DNA of 35,689 nt from an uncultured Prevotellaceae bacterium (lineage in GTDB: Bacteria; Bacteroidota; Bacteroidia; Bacteroidales; Bacteroidaceae): assembly GCA_946413885.1 (NCBI GenBank), contig CAMKMK010000002.1, positions 1-35,689 on the forward strand, written 5' to 3'. Below, piece after piece: positions 1 to 6,701 of the stretch. Under the pieces are notes generated by a model, which was not told where the DNA came from, made no database searches, and worked only from the letters and a program-made list of their open reading frames with translations. The position numbers and the translations under genes were made by a program. Position 1 is the first letter of the stretch. Each line of letters begins with the position of its first letter.

Positions 1-48
1 ATTAGCGCCATCCTGACGAGCCTGGGAGTCAGCAGCTGTTTGATGTAA
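1..48 (+). CDS. 3' end of an unrecognised gene (partial)
   Basis: Frame 1 is open from the window edge to a TAA at 46-48, giving a 15-residue tail that ends in SLGVSSCLM. A hairpin starts 14 nt after the stop, which fits a gene end. The other two forward frames stop within the first 15 bases. Fifteen residues are too few to assign a family, and the call rests only on the open frame and the hairpin. Confidence 0.35.
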   Translation: MSAILTSLGVSSCLM

Positions 49-62
49 GAGAGAAAAAAAGT

Positions 63-94
63 GAAGAGGGTGTGTCAAAAAAAGCGCCCTCTTC
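63..94 (+). terminator. Hairpin, possible intrinsic terminator of the upstream gene
   Basis: GAAGAGGG (63-70) pairs perfectly with CCCTCTTC (87-94). The stem can be extended inward by a G-T and a G-C pair, around a loop containing an A run. The downstream tract (TCATTTTACTT) is only moderately T-rich, so termination strength is uncertain. It separates the partial upstream gene from the FAS1 promoter. Confidence 0.45.
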
Positions 95-115
95 TCATTT
101 TACTTCCTCTTTTCT

Positions 116-145
116 TTTGGGAATCAACAAAAATTCGTAAATTTG
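116..145 (+). promoter_or_regulatory. Bacteroidetes-type promoter of the orphan FAS1 gene
   Basis: TTTG at 116-119 and TAAATTTG at 138-145 match the -33 (TTTG) and -7 (TAnnTTTG) elements of the Bacteroidetes primary sigma factor, with an 18-nt spacer. Transcription would begin near 152. That makes a TTG start at 150 impossible and an ATG at 159 unlikely, and supports ATG 177 or 180. Confidence 0.65.
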
Positions 146-179
146 TGCTTTGAAACCGATGAAAAACGGATATGGAATG

Positions 180-2303
180 ATGAAAAATCGCGCTACTGCT
201 ATCGTCAAAGGAGCCGCCGTGCTGTTGATGCTGGTATTCTTTCATGCCTGCACCGAGAATGTCGATACCTCGGCCCGATATGTTTTTACCGAAAAGACCA
301 TCCTCGACTACCTCTCTTCGCACGACTGCTACAGCGAGTACACACGCCTGCTTGCCGCCGTGCCTGCCGGTCCCTACAGCACGACCAAGGTGGGGCAGCT
401 GCTCTCAGCCCGCGGACATTACACCGTCTTCGCTCCCACCAACGAGGCCATCTATGCCTACCTGGACACGCTGGTGGCTGACAGCGTCATCGACTATCCC
501 TCGTGGGAGGCGTTCACGGACAGCGCCGATCTCGATTCCATCAGGAAGGTTATCGTGCTGAACAGCATCATCGACAGCGGCGACGATGGCCAGGGACTCG
601 AGACCTCTGACTTCCCTGAGATTAGCGGACGCGAGTTTGTGCTGAGCAACATGAACGACCGCAAGCTATCGACCTACTATACGGACAATCCCAACGACAT
701 CCTCATCAACGGCTGGTATCCCGTGGATTCCATCAACCGCGACATACGGCTGCTCAACGGATACGTCCACCAGATGAAGGGCGTGATAGCTCCCCACACC
801 ATCACCGCCGCCACCTATCTGGCGAAGATCGTCAGGGAGAAGCGTGAGGGGTTCCTCGTGACGGCAAGGGTCATCGAGGCCTGTGGACTGATGGACACCC
901 TGAACTGCTGGCGCGACGAGGCCTACGAGACTCTCTACCAGCAGGGCATCATCCAAGACCTGCCGAACATCAACCTGCTGGGCTTTGCTGACAGCGGCAT
1001 GGCCTACGCTCCACGCCACCGCCTCATCGGATTCACCATCTTTGCCGAGCCTGACAGCTTCTGGCGCTCCCAGGGCTTCGACCCTGAAGACCCCGACCTG
1101 CTGGCCAAACTGCAGCAATGGGTCCTCGACCAGCAGCTCATCTCGATGGACGACAAGTTCACCCTCGACGACAACTATTCCTCGCCCGACAACCTGCTGA
1201 ACCTGTGGATTACCTATCACATCCTGCCCATGCGCATCCCTTCCGACAAGCTGGTCATCCATCACAACGAGAGCCGCTTCAGCATCAACAAGCCTTACTC
1301 CTTGGGTATGTTTGCTGAGGAGCTCTACACCTCCATGGGACGACGCAGGCTCCTGAAAATCTACGAGAGCCGAGAGAGCGAGGGAGTCTTCCTGAACCGC
1401 TTCCCTGAACTCGACTGCGGACGTCGCGGAACGGGGGGCGAGCTCCGTTGCGACGAGGACAAGGTGGGATGCCGAGTGGACAGAGAAAGCCGCAATGCCG
1501 TGCTGAGCGACATCATCAACTGCTGCATCTATCCCATCGACAAACCGCTGGCCTATACTGACGACGTGCGCGACAACCTCCATCGCCAACGCTTGCGCAT
1601 CGACGGGCTGGGTATGCTCCCCGAGTCCATCACCAACGACATACGCAAAAAGTCATCCTCCCAACAGAGGTATCAGCAGGTGTACATCCCCAAGCAAAGC
1701 ATCTATCAGTATTTCAACGACATGTGGATGAACGACGACTGCAACATGGTCTATTTCAACGCCTACGCCTACACCTGGCCAGGCAAGAACGGCGACGAGA
1801 TGAAGGCTGTAGGCCGCTACGAAGTCACCTACCGCCTGCCGCCCGTTCCCCGCAGGGGCATCTACGAGCTGCGCTACGCCATCATAGCCACCGATCGGCG
1901 AGGCGTGGCACAAATCTATTTCGGCGACAACTTCAACAAACTCAACGTGGCGGGCATCCCCATGGACTGGACCATCCCTCCCCAGAACCACATTACAGCC
2001 TGGGAGGCCGACACCAATGACGACGACTACAATGCTGAGATAGACAAACGCATGCGCAACAACGGCTACATGAACGGCGACAAGAGCAACTGCGTGCTGG
2101 GCGACCCCAACAACTCTCTCCGCGAATACACATGGGCCATGAGACGCATCCTGCTGCGCCAGTACATGGACCCTGACAAGACCTATTATATACGCATGAA
2201 ATCCATCATCGACTCTGACGCCAAAGAGTTCTACATGGACTACATAGAACTTTGCCCCAAGGAAGTGTTCGACAACCCAGAACGACCTGAAGACATCTGG
2301 TGA
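180..2303 (+). CDS. Orphan fasciclin (FAS1) domain lipoprotein
   Basis: A predicted outer-membrane or surface lipoprotein of 707 aa from ATG 180; the in-frame ATGs at 159 and 177 are less likely or equivalent given the promoter position. A signal peptide ends in the lipobox FFHAC, with the lipidated Cys at about residue 24. At least two FAS1-like domains can be seen from the characteristic strand and helix: TVFAPTNEAI at about 82-91, and a degenerate version, FTIFAEPDSFW, at about 284-294. The C-terminal 200 residues look beta-rich, with motifs such as GRYEVTYRLPP and GIYELRYAI, and end in YMDYIELCPKE. The FAS1 protein at 24681 has the same arrangement. No SusC or SusD neighbour lies in the window, although one could lie to the left. 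FAS1 domains are adhesion and ligand-binding folds; the ligand here is unknown. The gene is GC-rich compared with the pbp-helicase region. Confidence 0.85.
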   Translation: MKNRATAIVKGAAVLLMLVFFHACTENVDTSARYVFTEKTILDYLSSHDCYSEYTRLLAAVPAGPYSTTKVGQLLSARGHYTVFAPTNEAIYAYLDTLVADSVIDYPSWEAFTDSADLDSIRKVIVLNSIIDSGDDGQGLETSDFPEISGREFVLSNMNDRKLSTYYTDNPNDILINGWYPVDSINRDIRLLNGYVHQMKGVIAPHTITAATYLAKIVREKREGFLVTARVIEACGLMDTLNCWRDEAYETLYQQGIIQDLPNINLLGFADSGMAYAPRHRLIGFTIFAEPDSFWRSQGFDPEDPDLLAKLQQWVLDQQLISMDDKFTLDDNYSSPDNLLNLWITYHILPMRIPSDKLVIHHNESRFSINKPYSLGMFAEELYTSMGRRRLLKIYESRESEGVFLNRFPELDCGRRGTGGELRCDEDKVGCRVDRESRNAVLSDIINCCIYPIDKPLAYTDDVRDNLHRQRLRIDGLGMLPESITNDIRKKSSSQQRYQQVYIPKQSIYQYFNDMWMNDDCNMVYFNAYAYTWPGKNGDEMKAVGRYEVTYRLPPVPRRGIYELRYAIIATDRRGVAQIYFGDNFNKLNVAGIPMDWTIPPQNHITAWEADTNDDDYNAEIDKRMRNNGYMNGDKSNCVLGDPNNSLREYTWAMRRILLRQYMDPDKTYYIRMKSIIDSDAKEFYMDYIELCPKEVFDNPERPEDIW

Positions 2304-2314
2304 GGCCCCATGTG

Positions 2315-2346
2315 ACACGTCAGAGCCGCTGGCTCAACACGTCAGA
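2315..2346. repeat. Two 10-bp direct repeats at 22-bp spacing with a small hairpin, between convergent genes
   Basis: ACACGTCAGA occurs at 2315-2324 and again at 2337-2346, exactly 22 bp apart. GAGCC (2323-2327) pairs with GGCTC (2331-2335) around a 3-nt loop between them. The interval fills the 38-nt gap between the FAS1 gene and the convergent gene and runs into the latter's stop codon. The second copy sits in CAACACGTCA, which matches 8 of 10 positions of the core repeated at 32421-32518. Confidence 0.5.
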
Positions 2347-3283
2347 ATCCAGGATTCGACACGCCGATATCCACATCCGCCACAAGAGAGAAGTCGCGGA
2401 ACTGGCAGGTGACGTCGAACGTACCAGGAAGCTCCCATCCGAAATTCATCCCCTGGATGCTGAAATCATCCACGGAAGAGTCGGTCAGGAAACCCTTCAA
2501 ATGTAAAGATTTTATCGCATCATCGATAGCTGCCTTCACGTTGACTTTTGCCTTGTGCCACCTGTGGTCGTTGAAGTTGATTTCCCCATAGACATCCTTG
2601 CCTGCCAGCTGATGAATGTAGGTACTGGTTCCCACGTCCCAATGGGTGGAAGCATTCGCCAGGAGCCCGCCTGAGCCTCGATTGTCGAAACAGCCCATGC
2701 CCAGCCACAACGCCTTGCCATAATCCGAGGAAGTGGGATTGGTGTTGCGCACATACAGGTAGCCCAGGCATTGGGCGGCATGAATGGACGTGTCGTAGAA
2801 GGTTCCCATGCGATTGCGGCAACGCATGATGCGCAGGCTGTAGGAGAACGTTACCGTCTGGGCTTTCCCAACAGGCAGGGAACCGAAATCCGTCTCGACG
2901 AGGAAGTTGATCCAGGGCTGGCTCGATGAGGTCCTGTGAGCCTCGTACACCTTGCTGGCATCGACCTTCATGGTAAACGTTCCCTTCGCGTCGCGGGCAA
3001 AGAGGAAGGAATCGTCGGCATAGGTGATGCCATACTTTGTATGCGCAGGATTGTCGCCTGAGAGTTTGGTGGAAAAATCCCAGGAACAAAGCCGCCAGAG
3101 GGGAGGTTCGCTGTTCCTGTCGAAACGGAGCGTATCGATCTTCACCCCCACCCCATTCACGGGTTTGGGAGCCAGGAGAGCCACCCCTTGCTGCATGGCG
3201 GAGTCCACGTAGAGCTGAAATCCGTCGGCTCGCGAAAGAACGGGAGCCACCACCAGAAGAACCGCCAAAAGTGTCTTTCTCAT
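2342..3283 (-). CDS. Unrecognised secreted protein, 313 aa
   Basis: I do not recognise a family. The N-terminus is a clear signal peptide (basic MRK, a hydrophobic stretch, then SRA before D) with no lipobox Cys, so the product is probably periplasmic or secreted. The rest has no further membrane segment and is rich in aromatic residues, Gly, Ser and Thr. The C-terminal part (IQGMNFGWELPGTFDV, then FRDFSLVADV) resembles the closing strands of jelly-roll, carbohydrate-binding-like domains, but that is only an impression. The ATG at 3283 is supported by a TAnnTTTG box about 28 nt upstream on the minus strand. The gene converges on the orphan FAS1 gene and is divergent from purM. A long overlapping reading frame on the same strand (2520-3338) is rejected. 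Confidence 0.7.
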   Translation of the reverse strand: MRKTLLAVLLVVAPVLSRADGFQLYVDSAMQQGVALLAPKPVNGVGVKIDTLRFDRNSEPPLWRLCSWDFSTKLSGDNPAHTKYGITYADDSFLFARDAKGTFTMKVDASKVYEAHRTSSSQPWINFLVETDFGSLPVGKAQTVTFSYSLRIMRCRNRMGTFYDTSIHAAQCLGYLYVRNTNPTSSDYGKALWLGMGCFDNRGSGGLLANASTHWDVGTSTYIHQLAGKDVYGEINFNDHRWHKAKVNVKAAIDDAIKSLHLKGFLTDSSVDDFSIQGMNFGWELPGTFDVTCQFRDFSLVADVDIGVSNPGF

Positions 3284-3311
3284 ATTGGGCAGAAAATGAA
3301 AAGTTACGCTC

Positions 3312-3339
3312 CAAAGTTACCATTTTATTTGTAAACAAA
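3312..3339 (-). promoter_or_regulatory. Promoter of the secreted-protein gene (minus strand)
   Basis: Read on the minus strand, TAACTTTG (plus positions 3319-3312) fits the TAnnTTTG -7 box. A TTTG at 3339-3336 is a candidate -33 element, although its 16-nt spacer is shorter than usual. Transcription would start about 20 nt before the ATG at 3283. Confidence 0.45.
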
Positions 3340-3391
3340 TGTTCTTTTTGGCAGATAAATGTTACAAAAGGTTGCTTTTTAATCCTCCTGC

Positions 3392-3422
3392 TTGCGAATA
3401 CAATTTAATTGTATTATCTTTG
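3392..3422 (+). promoter_or_regulatory. Promoter of the purM-led operon
   Basis: TTG at 3392-3394 and TATCTTTG at 3415-3422 match the Bacteroidetes -33 and -7 elements with a 20-nt spacer. The purM ATG (3446) lies 23 nt after the -7 box. This placement shows that the longer in-frame reading from 3392 is not translated. Confidence 0.75.
3397..3415. promoter_or_regulatory. Perfect 19-bp palindrome inside the purM promoter, candidate operator
   Basis: AATACAATTTAATTGTATT consists of 9-bp arms (3397-3405 and 3407-3415) that are exact reverse complements around one central T. It occupies almost the whole spacer between the -33 and -7 elements, and its last base is the first base of the -7 box. 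A bound dimeric repressor would block RNA polymerase. The cognate regulator is not identified. Confidence 0.6.
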
Positions 3423-3445
3423 CACTCCAAATACGAACAACGCGA

Positions 3446-4612
3446 ATGAGTAACCAACGATACATGATGCGGGGTGTGAGTGCTGCCAAGGAGGACGTGC
3501 ACAACGCCATCAAGAACATCGACAAGGGAATTTATCCCCAAGCATTCTGTAAAATCATCCCTGACATCCTGGGAGGCGATCCTGAATACTGCAACATCAT
3601 GCATGCCGACGGAGCAGGCACGAAGAGTAGCCTTGCCTACATGTACTGGAAGGAGACGGGCGACCTGAGTGTCTGGAAAGGCATTGCCCAGGATGCCCTC
3701 ATCATGAACACGGACGACCTGCTTTGCGTGGGGGCTGTTGACAACATCCTGGTAAGCTCGACCATCGGACGCAACAAGATGCTGATTCCAGGCGAAGTGA
3801 TCAGCGCCATCATCAACGGGACAGACGAGCTGCTGCAGGAGATGCGCGAGATGGGTATCGGCATCTATGCCACAGGAGGCGAGACAGCCGATGTGGGCGA
3901 TCTGGTGAGGACCATCATCGTGGACAGTACCGTGACCTGCCGCATGAAGCGAAGCGACGTGATCGACAACGCCAACATCCGCCCAGGAGACGTTATCGTG
4001 GGACTGAGCAGCTGCGGAAAGGCTACCTATGAAAAGGAATACAACGGCGGAATGGGCAGCAACGGACTGACCAGCGCCCGCCATGACGTGTTCTCGAAAT
4101 ACCTGGCAGGGAAGTACCCTGAAAGTTTTGACCACGCCGTGCCTGAGGAACTTGTGTACAGCGGAAAATACAGGTTGACAGACCCCGTTGAGGGCAGTCC
4201 CATCGATGCAGGCAAACTGGTGCTTTCCCCCACACGTACCTACGCTCCTGTCGTCAAGCAGATGCTGGACGAGCTGCGTCCCAAGATTCATGGCATGGTG
4301 CATTGTACGGGTGGCGCGCAGACGAAAGTGCTGCATTTCGTGGGCGAGAATTGTCGCGTCATCAAGGACAACATGTTCCCCGTTCCTCCTCTCTTCAAGG
4401 CTATCCAAGACTGCAGCGGAACGGACTGGGCAGAGATGTACAAAGTCTTCAACATGGGCCATCGCCTCGAAGTATATGTGGCTCCTGAGGATGCAGAAAA
4501 AGTCATCAGCATCAGCAAGAGTTTCAACATCGACGCTCAGATCGTAGGCCGCATCGAGGAAGGCAAGAAGAGCCTCCTCATCAAGAGCGAGTTCGGCGAA
4601 TTCGAATATTAA
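3446..4612 (+). CDS. purM: Phosphoribosylformylglycinamidine cyclo-ligase (AIR synthase)
   Basis: Catalyses the ATP-dependent ring closure of FGAM to aminoimidazole ribonucleotide, the fifth step of de novo purine synthesis, in the cytosol. The 388-aa product shows AIR-synthase family hallmarks: the HADGAGTKSSLAY segment near the N-terminus, the DALIMNTDDLLCVGA stretch, the GGETADVGDLV loop and the late FNMGHRLEVYV strand. ATG 3446 is chosen because the upstream in-frame codons overlap the promoter and the new N-terminus begins with a normal MSNQRYMMRG. It is the first gene of the housekeeping run, downstream of a promoter with an embedded palindrome. The sequence is of the longer Bacteroidetes form rather than the ~345-aa E. 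coli form. Confidence 0.93.
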   Translation: MSNQRYMMRGVSAAKEDVHNAIKNIDKGIYPQAFCKIIPDILGGDPEYCNIMHADGAGTKSSLAYMYWKETGDLSVWKGIAQDALIMNTDDLLCVGAVDNILVSSTIGRNKMLIPGEVISAIINGTDELLQEMREMGIGIYATGGETADVGDLVRTIIVDSTVTCRMKRSDVIDNANIRPGDVIVGLSSCGKATYEKEYNGGMGSNGLTSARHDVFSKYLAGKYPESFDHAVPEELVYSGKYRLTDPVEGSPIDAGKLVLSPTRTYAPVVKQMLDELRPKIHGMVHCTGGAQTKVLHFVGENCRVIKDNMFPVPPLFKAIQDCSGTDWAEMYKVFNMGHRLEVYVAPEDAEKVISISKSFNIDAQIVGRIEEGKKSLLIKSEFGEFEY

Positions 4613-4623
4613 AAACAGACGTT

Positions 4624-4722
4624 ATGGTATACATATCTTTACTTGCACTACTCGTCATCATGTTCTTTGCATGGCGTCAGTTCTACCTTACTCAAAAGAA
4701 AAGGAAGAATGGCAGAAAATAA
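4624..4722 (+). CDS. Putative 32-aa single-span membrane microprotein
   Basis: This is an open frame of 32 codons plus TAA, starting 11 nt after the purM stop and overlapping the first 14 nt of prfA in another frame. The translation begins MVYISLLALLVIMFFAW, a hydrophobic span of about 16 residues, and continues into a basic tail (TQKKRKNGRK). This is the classic N-out/C-in composition of a small inner-membrane protein. Its overlap with the prfA start suggests translational coupling. No SD is obvious, but Bacteroidetes often lack one. It is not assigned to a family; the support is its composition and its tight fit in the purM-prfA gap. Confidence 0.45.
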   Translation: MVYISLLALLVIMFFAWRQFYLTQKKRKNGRK

Positions 4723-5821
4723 TCACTTGTTGGACAAGCTTGACGGCCTGGTGAGCCGTTTCGAAGAGGTCAGTACGATGATTACTGACCCAGCCGTCAT
4801 AGCTGACCAGAAACGATACGTCAAGCTGACAAAGGAATACAAGGACCTGGGGAAAATCGTAGCGGCCCGCAAGGAATACATCGGCTGCCTCCAGAACCTC
4901 TCTGACGCGAAAGAGATGATGGCAATGGAGGACGACCCTGAGCTGAAGGACATGCTTCGTGAAGAGTTGGCTGAAAGCGAGAAACGCATCCCTGAACTGG
5001 AGGAAGAGATAAAGCTGATGCTCGTACCTGCTGACCCAGAGGACGACAAGAATGTCATCATGGAGATTCGTGGCGGTACAGGTGGCGACGAGGCTGCCCT
5101 GTTTGCTGGTGACCTGTTCCGCATGTACTCGAAATTCATCGAGATGAAGGGATGGAAGATGGCCGTGAGCAGTTACAACGAAGGAACCGCAGGAGGCTAC
5201 AAGGAAATCATCTTCAGCGTGACGGGTGAAGGCGTCTATGGGATTCTGAAGTACGAATCAGGCGTACATCGCGTTCAACGTGTGCCTGTCACAGAAACGC
5301 AGGGACGGGTTCATACCTCTGCCGCAACGGTTGCCGTATTGCCAGAAGCCGAGGAATTCGACGTGGAGATCAACGAGGGTGCCATCAAGTGGGACACGTT
5401 CCGTTCGAGTGGTGCAGGAGGACAGAATGTCAATAAGGTAGAATCAGGAGTCCGTGCGCGTTACGTGTGGAGGAATCCTTTTACCAATCAAGACGAGGAG
5501 ATTCTGGTGGAATGTACTGAGACACGCGACCAACCCAAGAACAAGGAGCGCGCCCTGGCTCGCCTGCGTACCTTCATCTATGACAAGGAACACCAGAAGT
5601 ATCTGGACGACATCGCCTCGAAGCGCAAGACGATGGTCTCGACAGGTGACCGCTCGGCTAAGATCCGCACCTACAACTATCCCCAAGGTCGCATTACAGA
5701 CCATCGCATCGGCTACACCATCTACAACCTGAACTCTTTCATGGACGGCAACATCCAGGATTGCATCGACCACCTCATCGTGGCAGAGAATGCTGAGAGA
5801 ATGAAGGAGAGTGAATTGTAA
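4709..5821 (+). CDS. prfA: Peptide chain release factor 1
   Basis: RF1 recognises UAA and UAG and triggers hydrolysis of peptidyl-tRNA on the ribosome. From ATG 4709 the product is 370 aa, the normal RF1 length. The catalytic GGQ lies at residues 237-239 in SSGAGGQNVNKVES, and the stop-codon-reading tripeptide is PVT at about 193-195, the RF1 form rather than the SPF of RF2. The start is supported by an AAGGAAG Shine-Dalgarno-like stretch just upstream; the in-frame extension to 4643 lies over the smORF and lacks RF1 similarity. It is followed 14 nt later by pyrF. Confidence 0.95.
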   Translation: MAENNHLLDKLDGLVSRFEEVSTMITDPAVIADQKRYVKLTKEYKDLGKIVAARKEYIGCLQNLSDAKEMMAMEDDPELKDMLREELAESEKRIPELEEEIKLMLVPADPEDDKNVIMEIRGGTGGDEAALFAGDLFRMYSKFIEMKGWKMAVSSYNEGTAGGYKEIIFSVTGEGVYGILKYESGVHRVQRVPVTETQGRVHTSAATVAVLPEAEEFDVEINEGAIKWDTFRSSGAGGQNVNKVESGVRARYVWRNPFTNQDEEILVECTETRDQPKNKERALARLRTFIYDKEHQKYLDDIASKRKTMVSTGDRSAKIRTYNYPQGRITDHRIGYTIYNLNSFMDGNIQDCIDHLIVAENAERMKESEL

Positions 5822-5835
5822 AAGAAATTCAAGAA

Positions 5836-6657
5836 ATGACAAGACAAGAACTCATAGACAACATACGAAGGAAAAAGTCTTTCCTCTGCGTAGGCCTCGA
5901 TACCGACCTGAAGAAGATTCCTGAGCATCTGCTTAGGGAAGAAGAAGACCCCATCTTTGCCTTCAACAAGGCCATCATCGATGCCACAGCTCCTTATTGC
6001 GTCGCCTATAAACCGAATCTGGCTTTCTACGAGGCGTTTGGGTTGGAAGGACTCATCGCTTTCGACAAGACCGTAAGATATCTTCGCGAGAACTATCCTG
6101 ACCAGTTCATCATAGCAGATGCCAAACGAGGCGACATCGGCAACACGAGTGCCATGTATGCCCGCACCTTCTTCGAGGAATACGAGGTAGATGCCGTGAC
6201 GGTAGCTCCCTACATGGGCGAGGATAGCGTGACACCCTTTCTGGGTTACGAAGGGAAATGGGTTATCCTGTTGGCTCTCACCTCCAACAAAGGAAGTCAG
6301 GATTTCCAACTGACTGAGAACACGAAGGGCGAACGTCTCTTTGAGAAAGTGTTGCGGAAAAGTCAGGAATGGGCTGACAGCGAACAGATGATGTACGTGG
6401 TGGGAGCTACACAAGGGCAGGCTTTCGAGGACATCCGCAAGATCGTACCCCATCATTTCCTTCTGGTTCCTGGCATTGGAGCGCAGGGCGGCAGCCTGGA
6501 AGAAGTCTGCAAATATGGAATGACGAAAGAATGCGGACTGATCGTGAACAGCAGCCGTGCCATCATCTATGCCGACAAGACAAAGAATTTTGCCCAAGTG
6601 GCAGGCGAAAAAGCCAAAGAAGTGGCTGACCAAATGGCAGAACTATTAAAATGGTAA
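5836..6657 (+). CDS. pyrF: Orotidine 5'-phosphate decarboxylase
   Basis: Decarboxylates OMP to UMP, the last step of de novo pyrimidine synthesis. The 273-aa product is of the longer (type 2) OMP decarboxylase class found in Bacteroidetes and actinobacteria. It shows the N-terminal FLCVGLDTD strand, the catalytic DAKRGDIGNT motif with the Lys at residue 97, the VAPYMGEDSV segment, and the phosphate-binding end VPGIGAQGG. The start ATG follows prfA by 14 nt, so co-transcription is likely. It shares no pathway step with prfA or lpxD; the grouping is one of housekeeping genes. Confidence 0.95.
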   Translation: MTRQELIDNIRRKKSFLCVGLDTDLKKIPEHLLREEEDPIFAFNKAIIDATAPYCVAYKPNLAFYEAFGLEGLIAFDKTVRYLRENYPDQFIIADAKRGDIGNTSAMYARTFFEEYEVDAVTVAPYMGEDSVTPFLGYEGKWVILLALTSNKGSQDFQLTENTKGERLFEKVLRKSQEWADSEQMMYVVGATQGQAFEDIRKIVPHHFLLVPGIGAQGGSLEEVCKYGMTKECGLIVNSSRAIIYADKTKNFAQVAGEKAKEVADQMAELLKW

Positions 6658-6696
6658 ATGCATAAATTTTAAATCGTAAATCATTAAATAGTAAAT
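6655..6696 (+). repeat. Six TAAAT pentamers at 7-8-nt spacing ahead of lpxD
   Basis: TAAAT begins at 6655 (overlapping the pyrF stop), 6663, 6670, 6677, 6685 and 6692, giving intervals of 8, 7, 7, 8 and 7. It fills nearly the whole 44-nt gap before the GTG start of lpxD. A low-structure A/U-rich leader of this kind could help ribosome loading in a genus with weak Shine-Dalgarno use, or it could be chance in an AT-rich gap. Confidence 0.45.
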
Positions 6697-6701
6697 AGAA
6701 A

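Noticed and set aside
666..1589. 307-aa and neighbouring 221-aa minus-strand frames over the orphan FAS1 gene
   Set aside because: They result from GC-rich third positions in the FAS1 gene and show Val/His/Asp-rich antisense composition.
2312..2322. matS-like GTGAC...GTCA site
   Set aside because: The half-sites are 2 bp apart rather than 3 and the right arm is incomplete; MatP/matS is an enterobacterial-type system not expected here.
2520..3338. 272-aa minus-strand reading frame overlapping the secreted-protein gene
   Set aside because: It lacks a signal peptide, is unusually rich in Arg, Gly, Pro and His as shadow frames are, begins upstream of the TAnnTTTG box, and conflicts with the well-supported 313-aa gene.
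3392..3445. Upstream TTG start of purM giving 406 aa
   Set aside because: Those codons cover the -33, palindrome and -7 elements, so they precede the transcription start.
3362..4462. 366-aa minus-strand reading frame over purM
   Set aside because: It runs antisense to a well-recognised purM and is rich in His, Val and Ala as complement-frame translations are.
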